DNA of 64,000 nucleotides from an uncultured Lachnospiraceae bacterium. GTDB taxonomy: Bacteria; Bacillota; Clostridia; Lachnospirales; Lachnospiraceae. Every line of letters starts with the position of its first letter. Position 1 is the stretch's first letter. The position numbers and the translations under genes were made by a program. Shown one piece after another: positions 16,800-26,300 of the stretch. Under the pieces are notes generated by a model. That model searched no databases and was not told the DNA's origin. It was given only the letters and a program-made list of their open reading frames with translations. Where the stretch lies: assembly GCA_934293575.1 (NCBI GenBank), contig CAKQYU010000009.1:31378-95377 (forward strand), written 5' to 3'.

Positions 16800-17672
16800 A
16801 TGAAGGTTGGCGTTATTGGTGCAGGTACCATGGGTCAAGGTATTGCAAAGGCATTTGCTCAGGTTGATGGATATGAAGTAGCACTTTGTGACATCAAGCA
16901 GGAATGGGCAGAAGGCGGAAAGGACAAGATTGCTAAAGGATATGCAAGACTTGTTGAAAAAGGAAAGATGACACAGGAGAAGGTTGACGGAATTCTCGCA
17001 AGCATTACTCCGGGTCTTAAAGAAGATCTTTGTGCAGATTGCGATTTAATCGTTGAAGCTGCATTTGAGAATATGGAAGTTAAGAAGACTACATTTGGTG
17101 AGTTGGATAAAATTTGTAAGCCGGAATGTATTTTCGCTTCTAATACATCCAGTCTTTCAATTACAGAAATCGGAAACGGACTTACACGTCCTATGATTGG
17201 TATGCATTTCTTTAATCCTGCTGATCGTATGAAATTAGTAGAGGTTATTGCAGGTGTAAACACACCACAGGAAACAGTTGATAAAATCGTTAAGATTTCC
17301 GAAGAAATCGGAAAAACTCCGGTTCAGGTAAATGAAGCTGCTGGTTTCGTTGTAAACCGTATCTTAATTCCTATGATTAATGAAGCTGCTTTCATTAAGA
17401 TGGAAGGTGTTTCAGATATCGCCGGTATCGATTCCGCTATGAAGCTTGGAGCAAATCATCCAATGGGACCTCTTGAGTTAGGTGATTTTGTTGGTCTTGA
17501 TATTTGTCTTGCAATTATGGACGTTCTTTATGCTGAAACAGGAGATAGCAAATATCGTGCATGTCCATTAATCCGTAAGATGGTACGTGGTGGTAACCTT
17601 GGATGTAAGACTGGTAAGGGATTCTATGTATATAATGCAGATCGTACAAAGACACCGGTTGATGCACAGTAA
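16800..17672 (+). CDS. hbd: 3-hydroxybutyryl-CoA dehydrogenase
   Basis: Reduces acetoacetyl-CoA to 3-hydroxybutyryl-CoA with a nicotinamide cofactor. The Rossmann motif GVIGAGTMGQGIAKAFAQ opens the 290-residue protein. The catalytic region MIGMHFFNPADRMKLVEVI contains the His, and ANHPMGPLELGDFVGLDI lies in the C-terminal dimerisation domain. Length is normal for HBDH. Start ATG 16800 follows taggagg. In pathway order the product acts before Crt, although its gene is third. It lies 49 bases before bcd with no terminator between. Confidence 0.96.
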   Translation: MKVGVIGAGTMGQGIAKAFAQVDGYEVALCDIKQEWAEGGKDKIAKGYARLVEKGKMTQEKVDGILASITPGLKEDLCADCDLIVEAAFENMEVKKTTFGELDKICKPECIFASNTSSLSITEIGNGLTRPMIGMHFFNPADRMKLVEVIAGVNTPQETVDKIVKISEEIGKTPVQVNEAAGFVVNRILIPMINEAAFIKMEGVSDIAGIDSAMKLGANHPMGPLELGDFVGLDICLAIMDVLYAETGDSKYRACPLIRKMVRGGNLGCKTGKGFYVYNADRTKTPVDAQ

Positions 17673-17721
17673 TTAGTTGTGTCTTAATGTCACTAAAATT
17701 AATTAGGAGGAAATAAACAAA

Positions 17722-18888
17722 ATGGATTTCACTTTAAGTAAGAAACATGAAATGGCACAGAGCCTTTTTAAGGAATTTGCCGAAAAAGAAGTTAAGCCGC
17801 TTGCTCAGGAAATCGATGAGGAACACAGATTCCCTAGAGAGACAGTTGAAAAAATGGCTAAGGCAGGCTTCTTAGGAATTCCGGTTCCAAAGGAGTATGA
17901 AGGTCAGGGTTGTGATCCTTTAACATATGCTATGTGTGTTGAGGAGCTTTCTAAGGTTTGCGGTACTACAGGTGTTATTGTATCTGCACATACATCTCTT
18001 TGTGTAGACCCAATTCAGACATATGGTACACCGGCTCAGAAAGAAAAATATATTCCAGATTTAGCTTCTGGTAGAAAACTTGGTGCTTTTGGTTTGACTG
18101 AGCCAGGTGCAGGTACAGATGCTCAGGGTCAGCAGACAAAGGCTGTTTTAGATGGTGATGAGTGGGTATTGAACGGTTCTAAGTGCTTCATCACAAACGG
18201 TAAAGAAGCAGACGTTTATATCGTAATCGCTGTTACAGGTAAGATTGAGAAGCGTGGTCGTATGCAGAAAGAAATTTCAGCATTTATCGTAGAAAAGGGT
18301 ACACCTGGATTTACTTTTGGTACAAAAGAAAACAAGATGGGTATCTGTGCTTCTTCAACTTATGAGTTAATCTTTACAGATTGCCGTATTCCAAAGGAGA
18401 ACTTATTAGGTGCAAAGGGTAAGGGATTTGGTATTGCAATGCATACACTTGATGGTGGACGTATTGGTATCGCTGCTCAGGCTCTTGGTATTGCTGAAGG
18501 TGCTCTTGAGACAACAATTAACTACGTTAAGGAAAGAAAACAGTTTGGTCGTTCTATCGCTCAGTTCCAGAATACACAGTTTGTATTAGCTGATTTAGCA
18601 ACTAAGATTGAAGCTGCTAAGATGTTGGTATATAAGGCTGCATGCAAGAAGGGTGAGTACCAGAATGGTGCAAAGGTTTCTTATTCTGTAGAGGCTGCTA
18701 TGGCTAAGTTATATGCTGCTGAAGTTGCTATGGAAGTAACAACTAAGTGTGTTCAGTTACATGGTGGTTACGGTTATATCAAGGAATATGATATTGAACG
18801 TATGATGCGTGATGCTAAGATTACAGAGATTTACGAAGGAACTTCAGAAGTTCAGCGTATGGTTATTTCTGCTAATTTATTAAAATAA
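17722..18888 (+). CDS. bcd: Butyryl-CoA dehydrogenase, electron-bifurcating complex subunit
   Basis: FAD enzyme that reduces crotonyl-CoA to butyryl-CoA. In clostridia it works with EtfAB to couple NADH oxidation to both crotonyl-CoA and ferredoxin reduction; placement directly before etfB-etfA supports this. The 388-residue protein has the acyl-CoA dehydrogenase signatures GAFGLTEPGAGTDAQGQ and QLHGGYGYIKEYDIERMMRDAKI, with the catalytic Glu in ITEIYEGTSEVQR. Codon use is that of a highly expressed gene. Start ATG 17722 follows taggagg. The spacing to etfB is only 15 bases. Confidence 0.96.
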   Translation: MDFTLSKKHEMAQSLFKEFAEKEVKPLAQEIDEEHRFPRETVEKMAKAGFLGIPVPKEYEGQGCDPLTYAMCVEELSKVCGTTGVIVSAHTSLCVDPIQTYGTPAQKEKYIPDLASGRKLGAFGLTEPGAGTDAQGQQTKAVLDGDEWVLNGSKCFITNGKEADVYIVIAVTGKIEKRGRMQKEISAFIVEKGTPGFTFGTKENKMGICASSTYELIFTDCRIPKENLLGAKGKGFGIAMHTLDGGRIGIAAQALGIAEGALETTINYVKERKQFGRSIAQFQNTQFVLADLATKIEAAKMLVYKAACKKGEYQNGAKVSYSVEAAMAKLYAAEVAMEVTTKCVQLHGGYGYIKEYDIERMMRDAKITEIYEGTSEVQRMVISANLLK

Positions 18889-18903
18889 TAGGAGGTACTT
18901 ACC

Positions 18904-19689
18904 GTGAAAATCGTTGTTTGTGTAAAACAGGTACCTGATACTAAGGGTGGCGTAAAGTTTAACCCGGATGGTACATTGGATAGAGCTGCTATGCTTACAA
19001 TTATGAACCCAGATGATAAAGCAGGTTTAGAGGCAGCATTAAGATTAAAAGACCAGTATGATGCTGAAGTTACAGTTATTACAATGGGTCTTCCAAAGGC
19101 TGAAGAAGTTCTTCGTGAGGCTATGGCTATGGGTGCTGACAAGGGTATCCTTGTTACAGATCGTGTATTAGGTGGTGCTGATACTTGGGCTACATCTACA
19201 ACACTTGCAGGTGCTTTAAGAACACTTGATTATGATTTAATTATTACAGGTCGTCAGGCTATTGATGGTGATACTGCTCAGGTTGGACCTCAGATTGCAG
19301 AGCACTTAGGTCTTCCTGTTATCTCTTATGCTAGAGAAATCAAGGTAGAGGGTGACAGTGTAATCGTTAAGCGTCAGTACGATGATGGTTATCATATGTT
19401 AAAGGCTAAAATGCCATGTTTGATTACTGCATTGGCTGAGTTAAACGAGCCACGTTACATGACTCCGGGTGGAATTTTTGATGCATATGATGCAGAGATT
19501 ACTACTATGGGTAGAGCAGATCTTGTTGATGTTGAAGATTCTAACCTTGGTTTGAATGGTTCTCCAACAAAGATTGCAAAGGCTTCCGACAAGGTTCGTA
19601 AGGGTGCTGGAGAGAAGTTTACTCCGGATTCACCAGATGAAGCAGCAAAGATTATTGTAGACGCATTATTGACAAAGCACATTATCTAA
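18904..19689 (+). CDS. etfB: Electron transfer flavoprotein beta subunit
   Basis: The beta subunit of the Etf that bifurcates electrons from NADH to ferredoxin and, through Bcd, to crotonyl-CoA. The 261-residue protein begins VKIVVCVKQVPDTKGGVKFN, typical of bifurcating EtfB, and contains ITGRQAIDGDTAQVGPQIAE, the ETF beta signature region. The start is GTG at 18904, nine bases after ataggaggt; no ATG fits. The next gene starts 16 bases after its stop, so the two subunits are probably translated coordinately. Confidence 0.95.
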   Translation: MKIVVCVKQVPDTKGGVKFNPDGTLDRAAMLTIMNPDDKAGLEAALRLKDQYDAEVTVITMGLPKAEEVLREAMAMGADKGILVTDRVLGGADTWATSTTLAGALRTLDYDLIITGRQAIDGDTAQVGPQIAEHLGLPVISYAREIKVEGDSVIVKRQYDDGYHMLKAKMPCLITALAELNEPRYMTPGGIFDAYDAEITTMGRADLVDVEDSNLGLNGSPTKIAKASDKVRKGAGEKFTPDSPDEAAKIIVDALLTKHII

Positions 19690-19705
19690 TAAAGAGGTGA
19701 ATAAG

Positions 19706-20767
19706 ATGGGCGCAATGAACGCAGAAGAATTAGCTAAGTACAAAGGCGTATATGTCTTTGCACAGCAGGTAGATAATAAATTAAGCGGTATCTCCTTCGA
19801 ATTGATCGGCGAAGGTAAGAGACTTGCTGAGAAGTTAGACACAGATGTAACTGCAGTTTTGATCGGTTCTGATGTTGCTGGTCTCGTAGATGAACTTGCA
19901 GAGTACGGTGCAGATAAGGTTATTGTAGTTGATGATCCTGAGTTAAAAGAATACAGAACAGAGCCATATGCACATGCATTAGCATCTGTAATTAATGAGT
20001 ATAAGCCGGAAATTATGTTAGTTGGTGCAACAGCTATCGGACGTGATTTAGGTCCTACAGTTTCTGCCAGAGTTCAGACCGGTTTAACAGCTGACTGTAC
20101 ATTACTTGAGATTGGTGATTTTCCAATCAACCCAATTCCGGGAAGAGAGCAGAAGAAGAATCAGTTATTGATGACTCGTCCTGCTTTCGGTGGTAATACA
20201 ATTGCTACAATCGCATGTCCTGATAACCGTCCACAGATGGCTACAGTTCGTCCGGGTGTTATGCAGAAGTTAGATCCTGTTAAGGGTGCTAAGGCAGAGG
20301 TTATTAATTACAATCCTGGATTTACTCCTGATAACAAGTATGTTGAGATTCTTGAAATTTCTAAAGCTGTTTCAGATATCAAGGATATCATGGATGCTAA
20401 GATCTTAGTTTCAGGTGGTCGTGGAGTTGGTTCTGCAGAGAACTTTGCAATGTTAGAGGAATTAGCAGAAGTACTTGGTGGACAGGTATCATGTTCACGT
20501 GCAGCTGTTGAAGCATTTGGTATGTCAAATGAATTACAGGTTGGTCAGACTGGTAAAACAGTTCGTCCGAATGTATATTTTGCAATCGGTATTTCAGGTG
20601 CAATCCAGCACGTTGCAGGTATGGAAGAGTCTGATTTGATTATTGCAATCAACAAAGACGAAGATGCTCCAATCTTTGATGTTGCAGACTATGGTATTGT
20701 TGGTGATTTGAATAAGATTGTTCCATTGTTAACACAGGGAATCAAGGAAGCAGTTGCTAATAAGTAA
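19706..20767 (+). CDS. etfA: Electron transfer flavoprotein alpha subunit
   Basis: The alpha subunit of Etf, binding FAD in its C-terminal domain. The 353-residue protein has the N-terminal Etf fold (KYKGVYVFAQQVDNKLS), then LVSGGRGVGSAENF and VGQTGKTVRPNVYFAIGISGAIQH, the FAD-binding signature. ATG 19706 is chosen because aaagaggtga lies directly upstream; GTG 19697 overlaps that site. It lacks an N-terminal ferredoxin-like 2[4Fe-4S] extension seen in some Etf alpha subunits. It is the last gene of the butyrate unit and is followed by a strong terminator. Confidence 0.95.
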   Translation: MGAMNAEELAKYKGVYVFAQQVDNKLSGISFELIGEGKRLAEKLDTDVTAVLIGSDVAGLVDELAEYGADKVIVVDDPELKEYRTEPYAHALASVINEYKPEIMLVGATAIGRDLGPTVSARVQTGLTADCTLLEIGDFPINPIPGREQKKNQLLMTRPAFGGNTIATIACPDNRPQMATVRPGVMQKLDPVKGAKAEVINYNPGFTPDNKYVEILEISKAVSDIKDIMDAKILVSGGRGVGSAENFAMLEELAEVLGGQVSCSRAAVEAFGMSNELQVGQTGKTVRPNVYFAIGISGAIQHVAGMEESDLIIAINKDEDAPIFDVADYGIVGDLNKIVPLLTQGIKEAVANK

Positions 20768-20789
20768 TTGTATTAAATCAAAATAATCA

Positions 20790-20826
20790 AAAGGATTCAT
20801 GATTTTACAGTCATGAATCCTTTTTT
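20790..20826 (+). terminator. Intrinsic terminator of the thl-etfA operon
   Basis: Perfect 13-base stem AAAGGATTCATGA (20790-20802) with TCATGAATCCTTT (20811-20823), 8-base loop, and a T-run to 20826. Confidence 0.95.
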
Positions 20827-20833
20827 GATGCAT

Positions 20834-20868
20834 AAAAAAATAGCATTTAACGAATGGTTAAATGCTAT
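20834..20868 (-). terminator. Intrinsic terminator of ptb-buk
   Basis: Perfect 12-base stem ATAGCATTTAAC (20840-20851) with GTTAAATGCTAT (20857-20868). The A-run at 20834-20840 is the U-tract on the minus strand. It stands back to back with the etfA terminator. Confidence 0.9.
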
Positions 20869-20895
20869 CTTTAATTTTATGAACAGAAATACTAT

Positions 20896-21963
20896 TTAAT
20901 ATTCTTTTGCTTCTTCTTCACCGTTCATTACACGAAGTGCACCCTGTGCAAGTGCTAATAATTCATCTTCGCCAGGATAAACGGTAATAGGGGCTAAGAA
21001 ACTGCATGCCTTTGTCATGTGATCAACTGTTTCCTGACCATATGCAATACCACCGGTTAAAATAATCTGATCTACTTTTCCACCAAGCACAACAGCCATG
21101 GCACCGATTTCTTTCTCTAACTGATAGTAGAAGGCTTCTTCCAATAACTGTGCTTTTGCGTCGCCTTCTTTTGCTAATTTGATAACGTCACGCATATCAT
21201 TTGTGCCGAGATATGCATTGAAACCGCCATTTCCGGAAATCATTTTTGCAACTTCAGCCTGTGTATATTCTCCGCTGAAGCAAAGTTTGACTAACTGACC
21301 GGATGGAAGACCGCCGGAACGCTCCGGAGAAAATGGACCGTCGCCATCTAAAGCATTTGCAACATCAATTACGCGTCCATTCTTGTGTGCTCCAACTGAA
21401 ACACCACCACCCATATGAACAACGATTAAATTCAAGTCTTCGTATTTCTTGTTGTTTTCTTTTGCATAACGTTTTGCAACTGCCTTTTGGTTTAATGCAT
21501 GGAAAATAGAAATTCGTTCAAATTTTGGATGTCCTGTAATTCTTGCAACATCCTGCAATTCATCAACAACAACCGGGTCAACAATGTAAGAAGGTACGTT
21601 GATTTCGTCTGCAATTTCTTTGGCAAGAATACCACCAAGATTTGATGCATGCTGTCCCTGCTTTCCAATTTTTAAGTCCTCAAGCAATGCATCTGATGTT
21701 GCGTAAGTACCGCCCGGGATTGGTTTTAATAAACCGCCACGACCGACAACAACATCAATAGAAGATAAGTCAATATTTTTATCTTTCAAAACATTTAAAA
21801 TTACATCTTTACGGAAATCTTTTTGCTCATAAATAGAAGCATACTGAGCAATTTCTTCTGTTGAATGACGTAATGTTTCTTCCATTAACTGTGTTTCATC
21901 TTCATATACACCGATTTTGGTTGAAGTTGAACCTGGATTGATAATTAAAATCTTATAAGACAT
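20896..21963 (-). CDS. buk: Butyrate kinase
   Basis: Transfers phosphate from butyryl phosphate to ADP, giving butyrate and ATP. The 355-residue ASKHA kinase opens MSYKILIINPGSTSTKIGVY and has GRGGLLKPIPGGTY, VVHMGGGVSVGAH and DGDGPFSPERSG, all hallmarks of butyrate kinase rather than acetate kinase. The start at 21963 is set by gaaaggaat upstream on the minus strand; an open frame extends to 22050 over the end of ptb and is not used. It follows ptb after 22 bases in the same transcript. Its presence means the last step can run by substrate-level phosphorylation instead of a butyryl-CoA:acetate CoA-transferase. Confidence 0.96.
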   Translation of the reverse strand: MSYKILIINPGSTSTKIGVYEDETQLMEETLRHSTEEIAQYASIYEQKDFRKDVILNVLKDKNIDLSSIDVVVGRGGLLKPIPGGTYATSDALLEDLKIGKQGQHASNLGGILAKEIADEINVPSYIVDPVVVDELQDVARITGHPKFERISIFHALNQKAVAKRYAKENNKKYEDLNLIVVHMGGGVSVGAHKNGRVIDVANALDGDGPFSPERSGGLPSGQLVKLCFSGEYTQAEVAKMISGNGGFNAYLGTNDMRDVIKLAKEGDAKAQLLEEAFYYQLEKEIGAMAVVLGGKVDQIILTGGIAYGQETVDHMTKACSFLAPITVYPGEDELLALAQGALRVMNGEEEAKEY

Positions 21964-21985
21964 AATAGAGATTCCTTTCTGTTTA

Positions 21986-22897
21986 TTATTTAAGGTTTTC
22001 TGCAACAATTGCACCAACAGCAATTGAATTAACCTTAGTTTCAAAGTCATCTGAACGTGAAGTTAAGATAACAGGAGCTTTTGTTCCGGTTAAAATGTTA
22101 CCGTTAACAACTTTGGCATTATGTACCAATGCTTTGTATGTGATATTACCGGCATGGATATCCGGGAATAAAAGAATATCTGCATCTCCAACAATCTTGC
22201 GACCGGTTGCTCCTTTGTGTTTTGCGGCTTCCGAATCGATTGCAAGGTCATATGAAAGTGGACCGTCAACGATACAACCCGTAATTTCGCCTCTTTCGTT
22301 CATCTTTGTTAATTCATCTGCTTCAACAGTAACAGGCATTTTTGGATTTACAACTTCAACCGCTGCAATCGGTGCAACCTTTGGATTTGGAATACCACAT
22401 GCATGAGCAATTTCAACTGTATTACGAATGATGTTTGCTTTTGTCTCTAAATCCGGATATGGAATAAATGCAACATCACTTAAGAATAATAATCCATCAT
22501 GACCTTCAATATCAAAAATACATACATGAGAAAGTGTTTTGTCGGTTCTTAAACCAACTTCTTTGTCCAATACACTCTTTAAGAAAGATTTTGTATCAAT
22601 CAATCCCTTCATATACATATCTGCTTTACCGTCGTGAACTAATTTGACAGCAGTAAGAGCAGCTTCATAATTGTCTTTGACGTCAATTATTTCATAATCT
22701 GTTAAATCCATATTGATGGATTTTGCAACATCGGAAATCTTATCGGCATCACCAACTAAAATAGCCTCTGCGATACCACGTTTTTTAGCTTCCGCAACTG
22801 CTTCTAATACAGCGTCATCCTGTGCAACTGCAACTGCGACCTTTTTTGTAGGACATGCAGCAACATTTGCAAGTAAATCATTAAATGTTTTTGTCAT
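21986..22897 (-). CDS. ptb: Phosphate butyryltransferase
   Basis: Converts butyryl-CoA and phosphate to butyryl phosphate, the substrate of Buk. The 303-residue protein belongs to the phosphate acetyl/butyryltransferase family: AILVGDADKI, LSHVCIFDIEGHDGLLFLSDVAF and DIHAGNITYKALVHNA are family blocks. The start at 22897 is chosen because gaggtg precedes it at a suitable distance; an ATG at 22912 has no site. It is the first gene of the minus-strand ptb-buk unit, with a good promoter at 22957-22985. Confidence 0.95.
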   Translation of the reverse strand: MTKTFNDLLANVAACPTKKVAVAVAQDDAVLEAVAEAKKRGIAEAILVGDADKISDVAKSINMDLTDYEIIDVKDNYEAALTAVKLVHDGKADMYMKGLIDTKSFLKSVLDKEVGLRTDKTLSHVCIFDIEGHDGLLFLSDVAFIPYPDLETKANIIRNTVEIAHACGIPNPKVAPIAAVEVVNPKMPVTVEADELTKMNERGEITGCIVDGPLSYDLAIDSEAAKHKGATGRKIVGDADILLFPDIHAGNITYKALVHNAKVVNGNILTGTKAPVILTSRSDDFETKVNSIAVGAIVAENLK

Positions 22898-22956
22898 TTT
22901 TGTACACCTCATCTTAAATTTTTTGGGTAAAAACTACCTATATAAAGCCAAATTTA

Positions 22957-22985
22957 ATAGTACCACCCAATCAGGGTTTGGTCAA
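22957..22985 (-). promoter_or_regulatory. Promoter of ptb-buk
   Basis: On the minus strand: TTGACC (22985-22980), 17-base spacer, TACTAT (22962-22957). The spacer contains ACCC-AATCA-GGGT, a small inverted repeat that could be an operator. Confidence 0.7.
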
Positions 22986-23120
22986 GGTTCTGGGAATGAG
23001 AAACTTGAATAACTTAAGATTTAATGGTGAATATAATTCATGTTTGTATCCGGGATAACCCTACATCTTGTGGAAAACTTATAAATGAACCAAAGAAATT
23101 GTGAAAAATTCTTTTCTTTT

Positions 23121-23153
23121 ACTATTTGATATGATATACTGACATCAAATAGT
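23121..23153 (+). promoter_or_regulatory. Promoter with inverted repeat around the -10 box
   Basis: ACTATTTGAT (23121-23130) and ATCAAATAGT (23144-23153) are perfect inverted repeats, 13 bases apart. Between and overlapping them is the extended -10 TGATATACT (TATACT at 23135-23140). The -35 region (23112-23117) is T-rich and weak. A repressor site is the likely meaning. Confidence 0.6.
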
Positions 23154-23309
23154 GCGTGTTTATGTCTACAGGTCTGTCATTTTGCGGGAAATGATGTGGT
23201 AGATTAGTGAAAAATGGGAGATTCACAACGACTAAAATATTACTTATGTTGTGTCGATATATTATTATATTGATTTTTGCAAGGTAGAATTTGTGTATGA
23301 GGTGATGGA

Positions 23310-26300
23310 ATGGATACGAAAAACAGATTGACGAATTATTTATTGCGTGTAGCTAAGAAGCATAGGATATTGACCTATCCTGTACTTGCGCTGGTTGCTT
23401 TGATTAGTGTGTTCAGTTATTTCTTTAACTGGAGTACGGGAGCAGGGAAACGTATTGTTGCCGTGGTTATGGTTATAGTTATGTTGGTTTCCCAATCTTA
23501 TTTTCTGACTTCTTCCGCTACAGAGGTTACGGATGCGGAAAGTAATATGGAGGCGGTAAATGTTACGGATATAACGGAGGCAGAGAGTACTCAGACAGAA
23601 GCTGTTGCAGATGAAACAGACAGTATGCCGGAGGAGTTGGATGCTTCGGTAGAAGATTCCGATACACAGACCGGAACGGATGCAGTTGCCGAACAGTCGG
23701 GGGAACAGGAGAATGTTGATATATTGTCAGCCAATCAGGAAGTTTCCGTTATTTTAGATTCTGTTGATTATAAAGGTTCAGTAGAGTTGATTTCATCAAC
23801 TTCGGATATCAAGGTTACATCGACTGATGGTGGTGCAACCTATGATTTTACAACTGCAAAAACTGCATTGGAAGGAATTGTAAGCAACAAAAATTCTTCA
23901 GATAGTAATTACTCATACACAGGGTTATATACAGATAGTTCATGTCAGACGCTATTGGGAAGTTCATTAGATGCAACACAGATATCGGGAACCGGACAGT
24001 TTGTTTTATATTGCAAAAAAGAATTAAAAGCATACAGTGTTGATTTCGTACTTGGAAACACAACAGAGTCTGTAGATACCGTATCTTATGCATATAATGG
24101 AACTACATATAATGCGACAACGACTGTTTTGATTCCTGCTTCCGGAGAGTGGAATGCAAAGAGTGCCAGTTTTTCTGTAAGCGGATTAAAGAGAAAAGGT
24201 TATAATGCCGCTGCACCGGATGTGGCTCCCGCAGGAGCTGTTGCTTCTTCTGTTTCGGGTGATACGGTTACGATTAATTTAAGCGGACAGGATACCGCAG
24301 AACGTACGGTTACATTTAATTGGACCGGTGTTCCGTATAATATTCAGTATGCCAAAGGAAAATCCGATGATGATACAGTGACGGAAAAGGTAACAAAGAC
24401 ACTTACATATGGTAACGCAGATACTTTTGCTTCTGCCGGAGAAATCGGAGTAAAAGAGTATTCAGGTTATGATTTCAAGGGTTGGAAGTTTGGACAGACT
24501 TCTGTTAATGCCGGTGATACGGTTACGATGGCGTTACATAATCAGTTATATAATGCAGAAAACACAGATGGTGTGGTTTTGTATCCGGAATATAAAGAAA
24601 CGTCAATTAAGATTGATAAAGACAGTGCAAAGTTCCAGTATGGAAGTGCCGGTGAAACAATTATAAAGCCATATTATGACTATGAATCAAATCATACAGA
24701 AAATTCTAAATTTACAATCGATTTTACCAATGGTGTAACAGATTTAAGTAATATTGGTATTTCGGTTAAAGTAGATGAGGAAGGTTATATACATATTGTA
24801 TCAACTGCAGGACCAACAAAGACAACAGTTGATTCCGGTGCAATTAACTTAAAATTTACAGTGAAAGATACCGGTAGCGGAAGAGCTTCGGATGAATTCA
24901 CGGTTCCGGTAACGGTTGAAAAACGTGTGGTTCATGTGTCAGTTCCAAGTGAATGGAAAACAAAAGAATATGATGGTAATAACAATGTGAATACAACCTT
25001 TGGTGGTCAGACGGAAATTTCTACCGATGCAACAACTCCGGATGGGCATGCAATCAAGGTGAAGTTTACGAAAGCATCTTATGATAATGCAAATGCAGGA
25101 GAAGATAAAGTTATTACAATTACCGGATGTACATTAGATGTTCCTTCCGGTGATGCAAATAATTATATTTTAGATGCGGATGCAGGAACAATTCAGATAA
25201 GTGGATGTGTTATCAGTAAGAAATCAATTATTGTAAAATCGACGACGAAGGTAAAAGAAATCCGGGCAGGAGAGGATAATCCGGATGCAACCAATTTTGG
25301 AATCGAGTTAGACCCGGATAGTCATTTTGTAGGTAGTGATGATGTGAATGCGTTAGGAACGATTACCTATACAATTGATCCGGCAAGAGATACGGATGAA
25401 GAAAAGGCTGAGGCAAGAGAAGCGTGTCGTGTCATTCCGCATGCTGCTGAAAACTCAAACTATATTGTAAAAGTATATAATGAAAACTGTGCTACCTTTA
25501 AGGTTACAAAGGAGGCACCGACTCTGGGTGGTAATTATACAGTTGATGGTGTATTAAACGATGCCGGAGACTGGTATGTTGGACAGGCTCCTGTATTAAA
25601 GCCGATTCAAAGTTCCAATCTGTTAGGTGGCGGTTATGATCAGATTGCAATCAGCTATAATGGCGCTACATTTTCGGATTGGGCATCACAAATTACCTTA
25701 GATCCTGTTTTGAATGCCGGTGGTAATGTACAGATTCGGTTAAGAAACAGCGGAACCGGAGCAATCACATCTGTTGGTAAATTTACTTCAAAATATGATG
25801 CAGACGGACCACAGTATTTAGGTTACAGTTTTACATCCGGTGATGATATTTCTTATTCGTGGGATGCATCCGAAACCTTAAACAACGGAGGTTTATATTT
25901 CCCTGGATACGGCGGTGTGTTAAGTTTTGGTACATATGTTAAGTCAACAGTTAAAATCAAAGTGAAATTTGAAGATACTGTTTCCGGCTTGAAAATATTA
26001 AATTATGGTGTATATTCATCAAATCCGACACAGACAACAACATTTAACAGTGATGGAACTGCTGTAATTGAAGTGTTACAGTCCGTTGTAAAAGATGGAG
26101 TTGGAAAGATTGTCTGCCAGGCAGTTGATAATGCAGGTAATACAAGTGATATCATTACACTCCGTCCTTCCGGTAATAATAATGATGATTACGAGTGGAG
26201 CGTTGAGGAAAAGGAACCGTCACAAAATGATGTATCCGTAACTTACGGAGATATTTCGGGTGGTGCCCGTGGTCCGGTAGCTTCTAATTCCGGAGCATAT

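Larger units (their letters stand above)
22898..23309. other. Divergent regulatory region between ptb and the surface-protein gene
   Basis: This 412-base gene-free stretch holds the minus-strand ptb promoter and the plus-strand promoter with inverted repeat at 23121-23153. After the latter there is a leader of about 160 bases. It contains small hairpins: TCATTT/AAATGA around 23178-23195, and CACAAC with GTTGTG around 23225-23255. I could not match it to a known riboswitch class. Confidence 0.6.

Noticed and set aside
23121..23153. Invertible promoter (phase variation) for the surface protein.
   Set aside because: The enclosed 13 bases are far shorter than known invertible promoters, and no dedicated invertase gene is next to it; an operator is simpler.
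23154..23309. Possible c-di-GMP or other riboswitch in the leader of the surface-protein gene.
   Set aside because: Small hairpins exist, but I found no conserved core of a riboswitch class I know.
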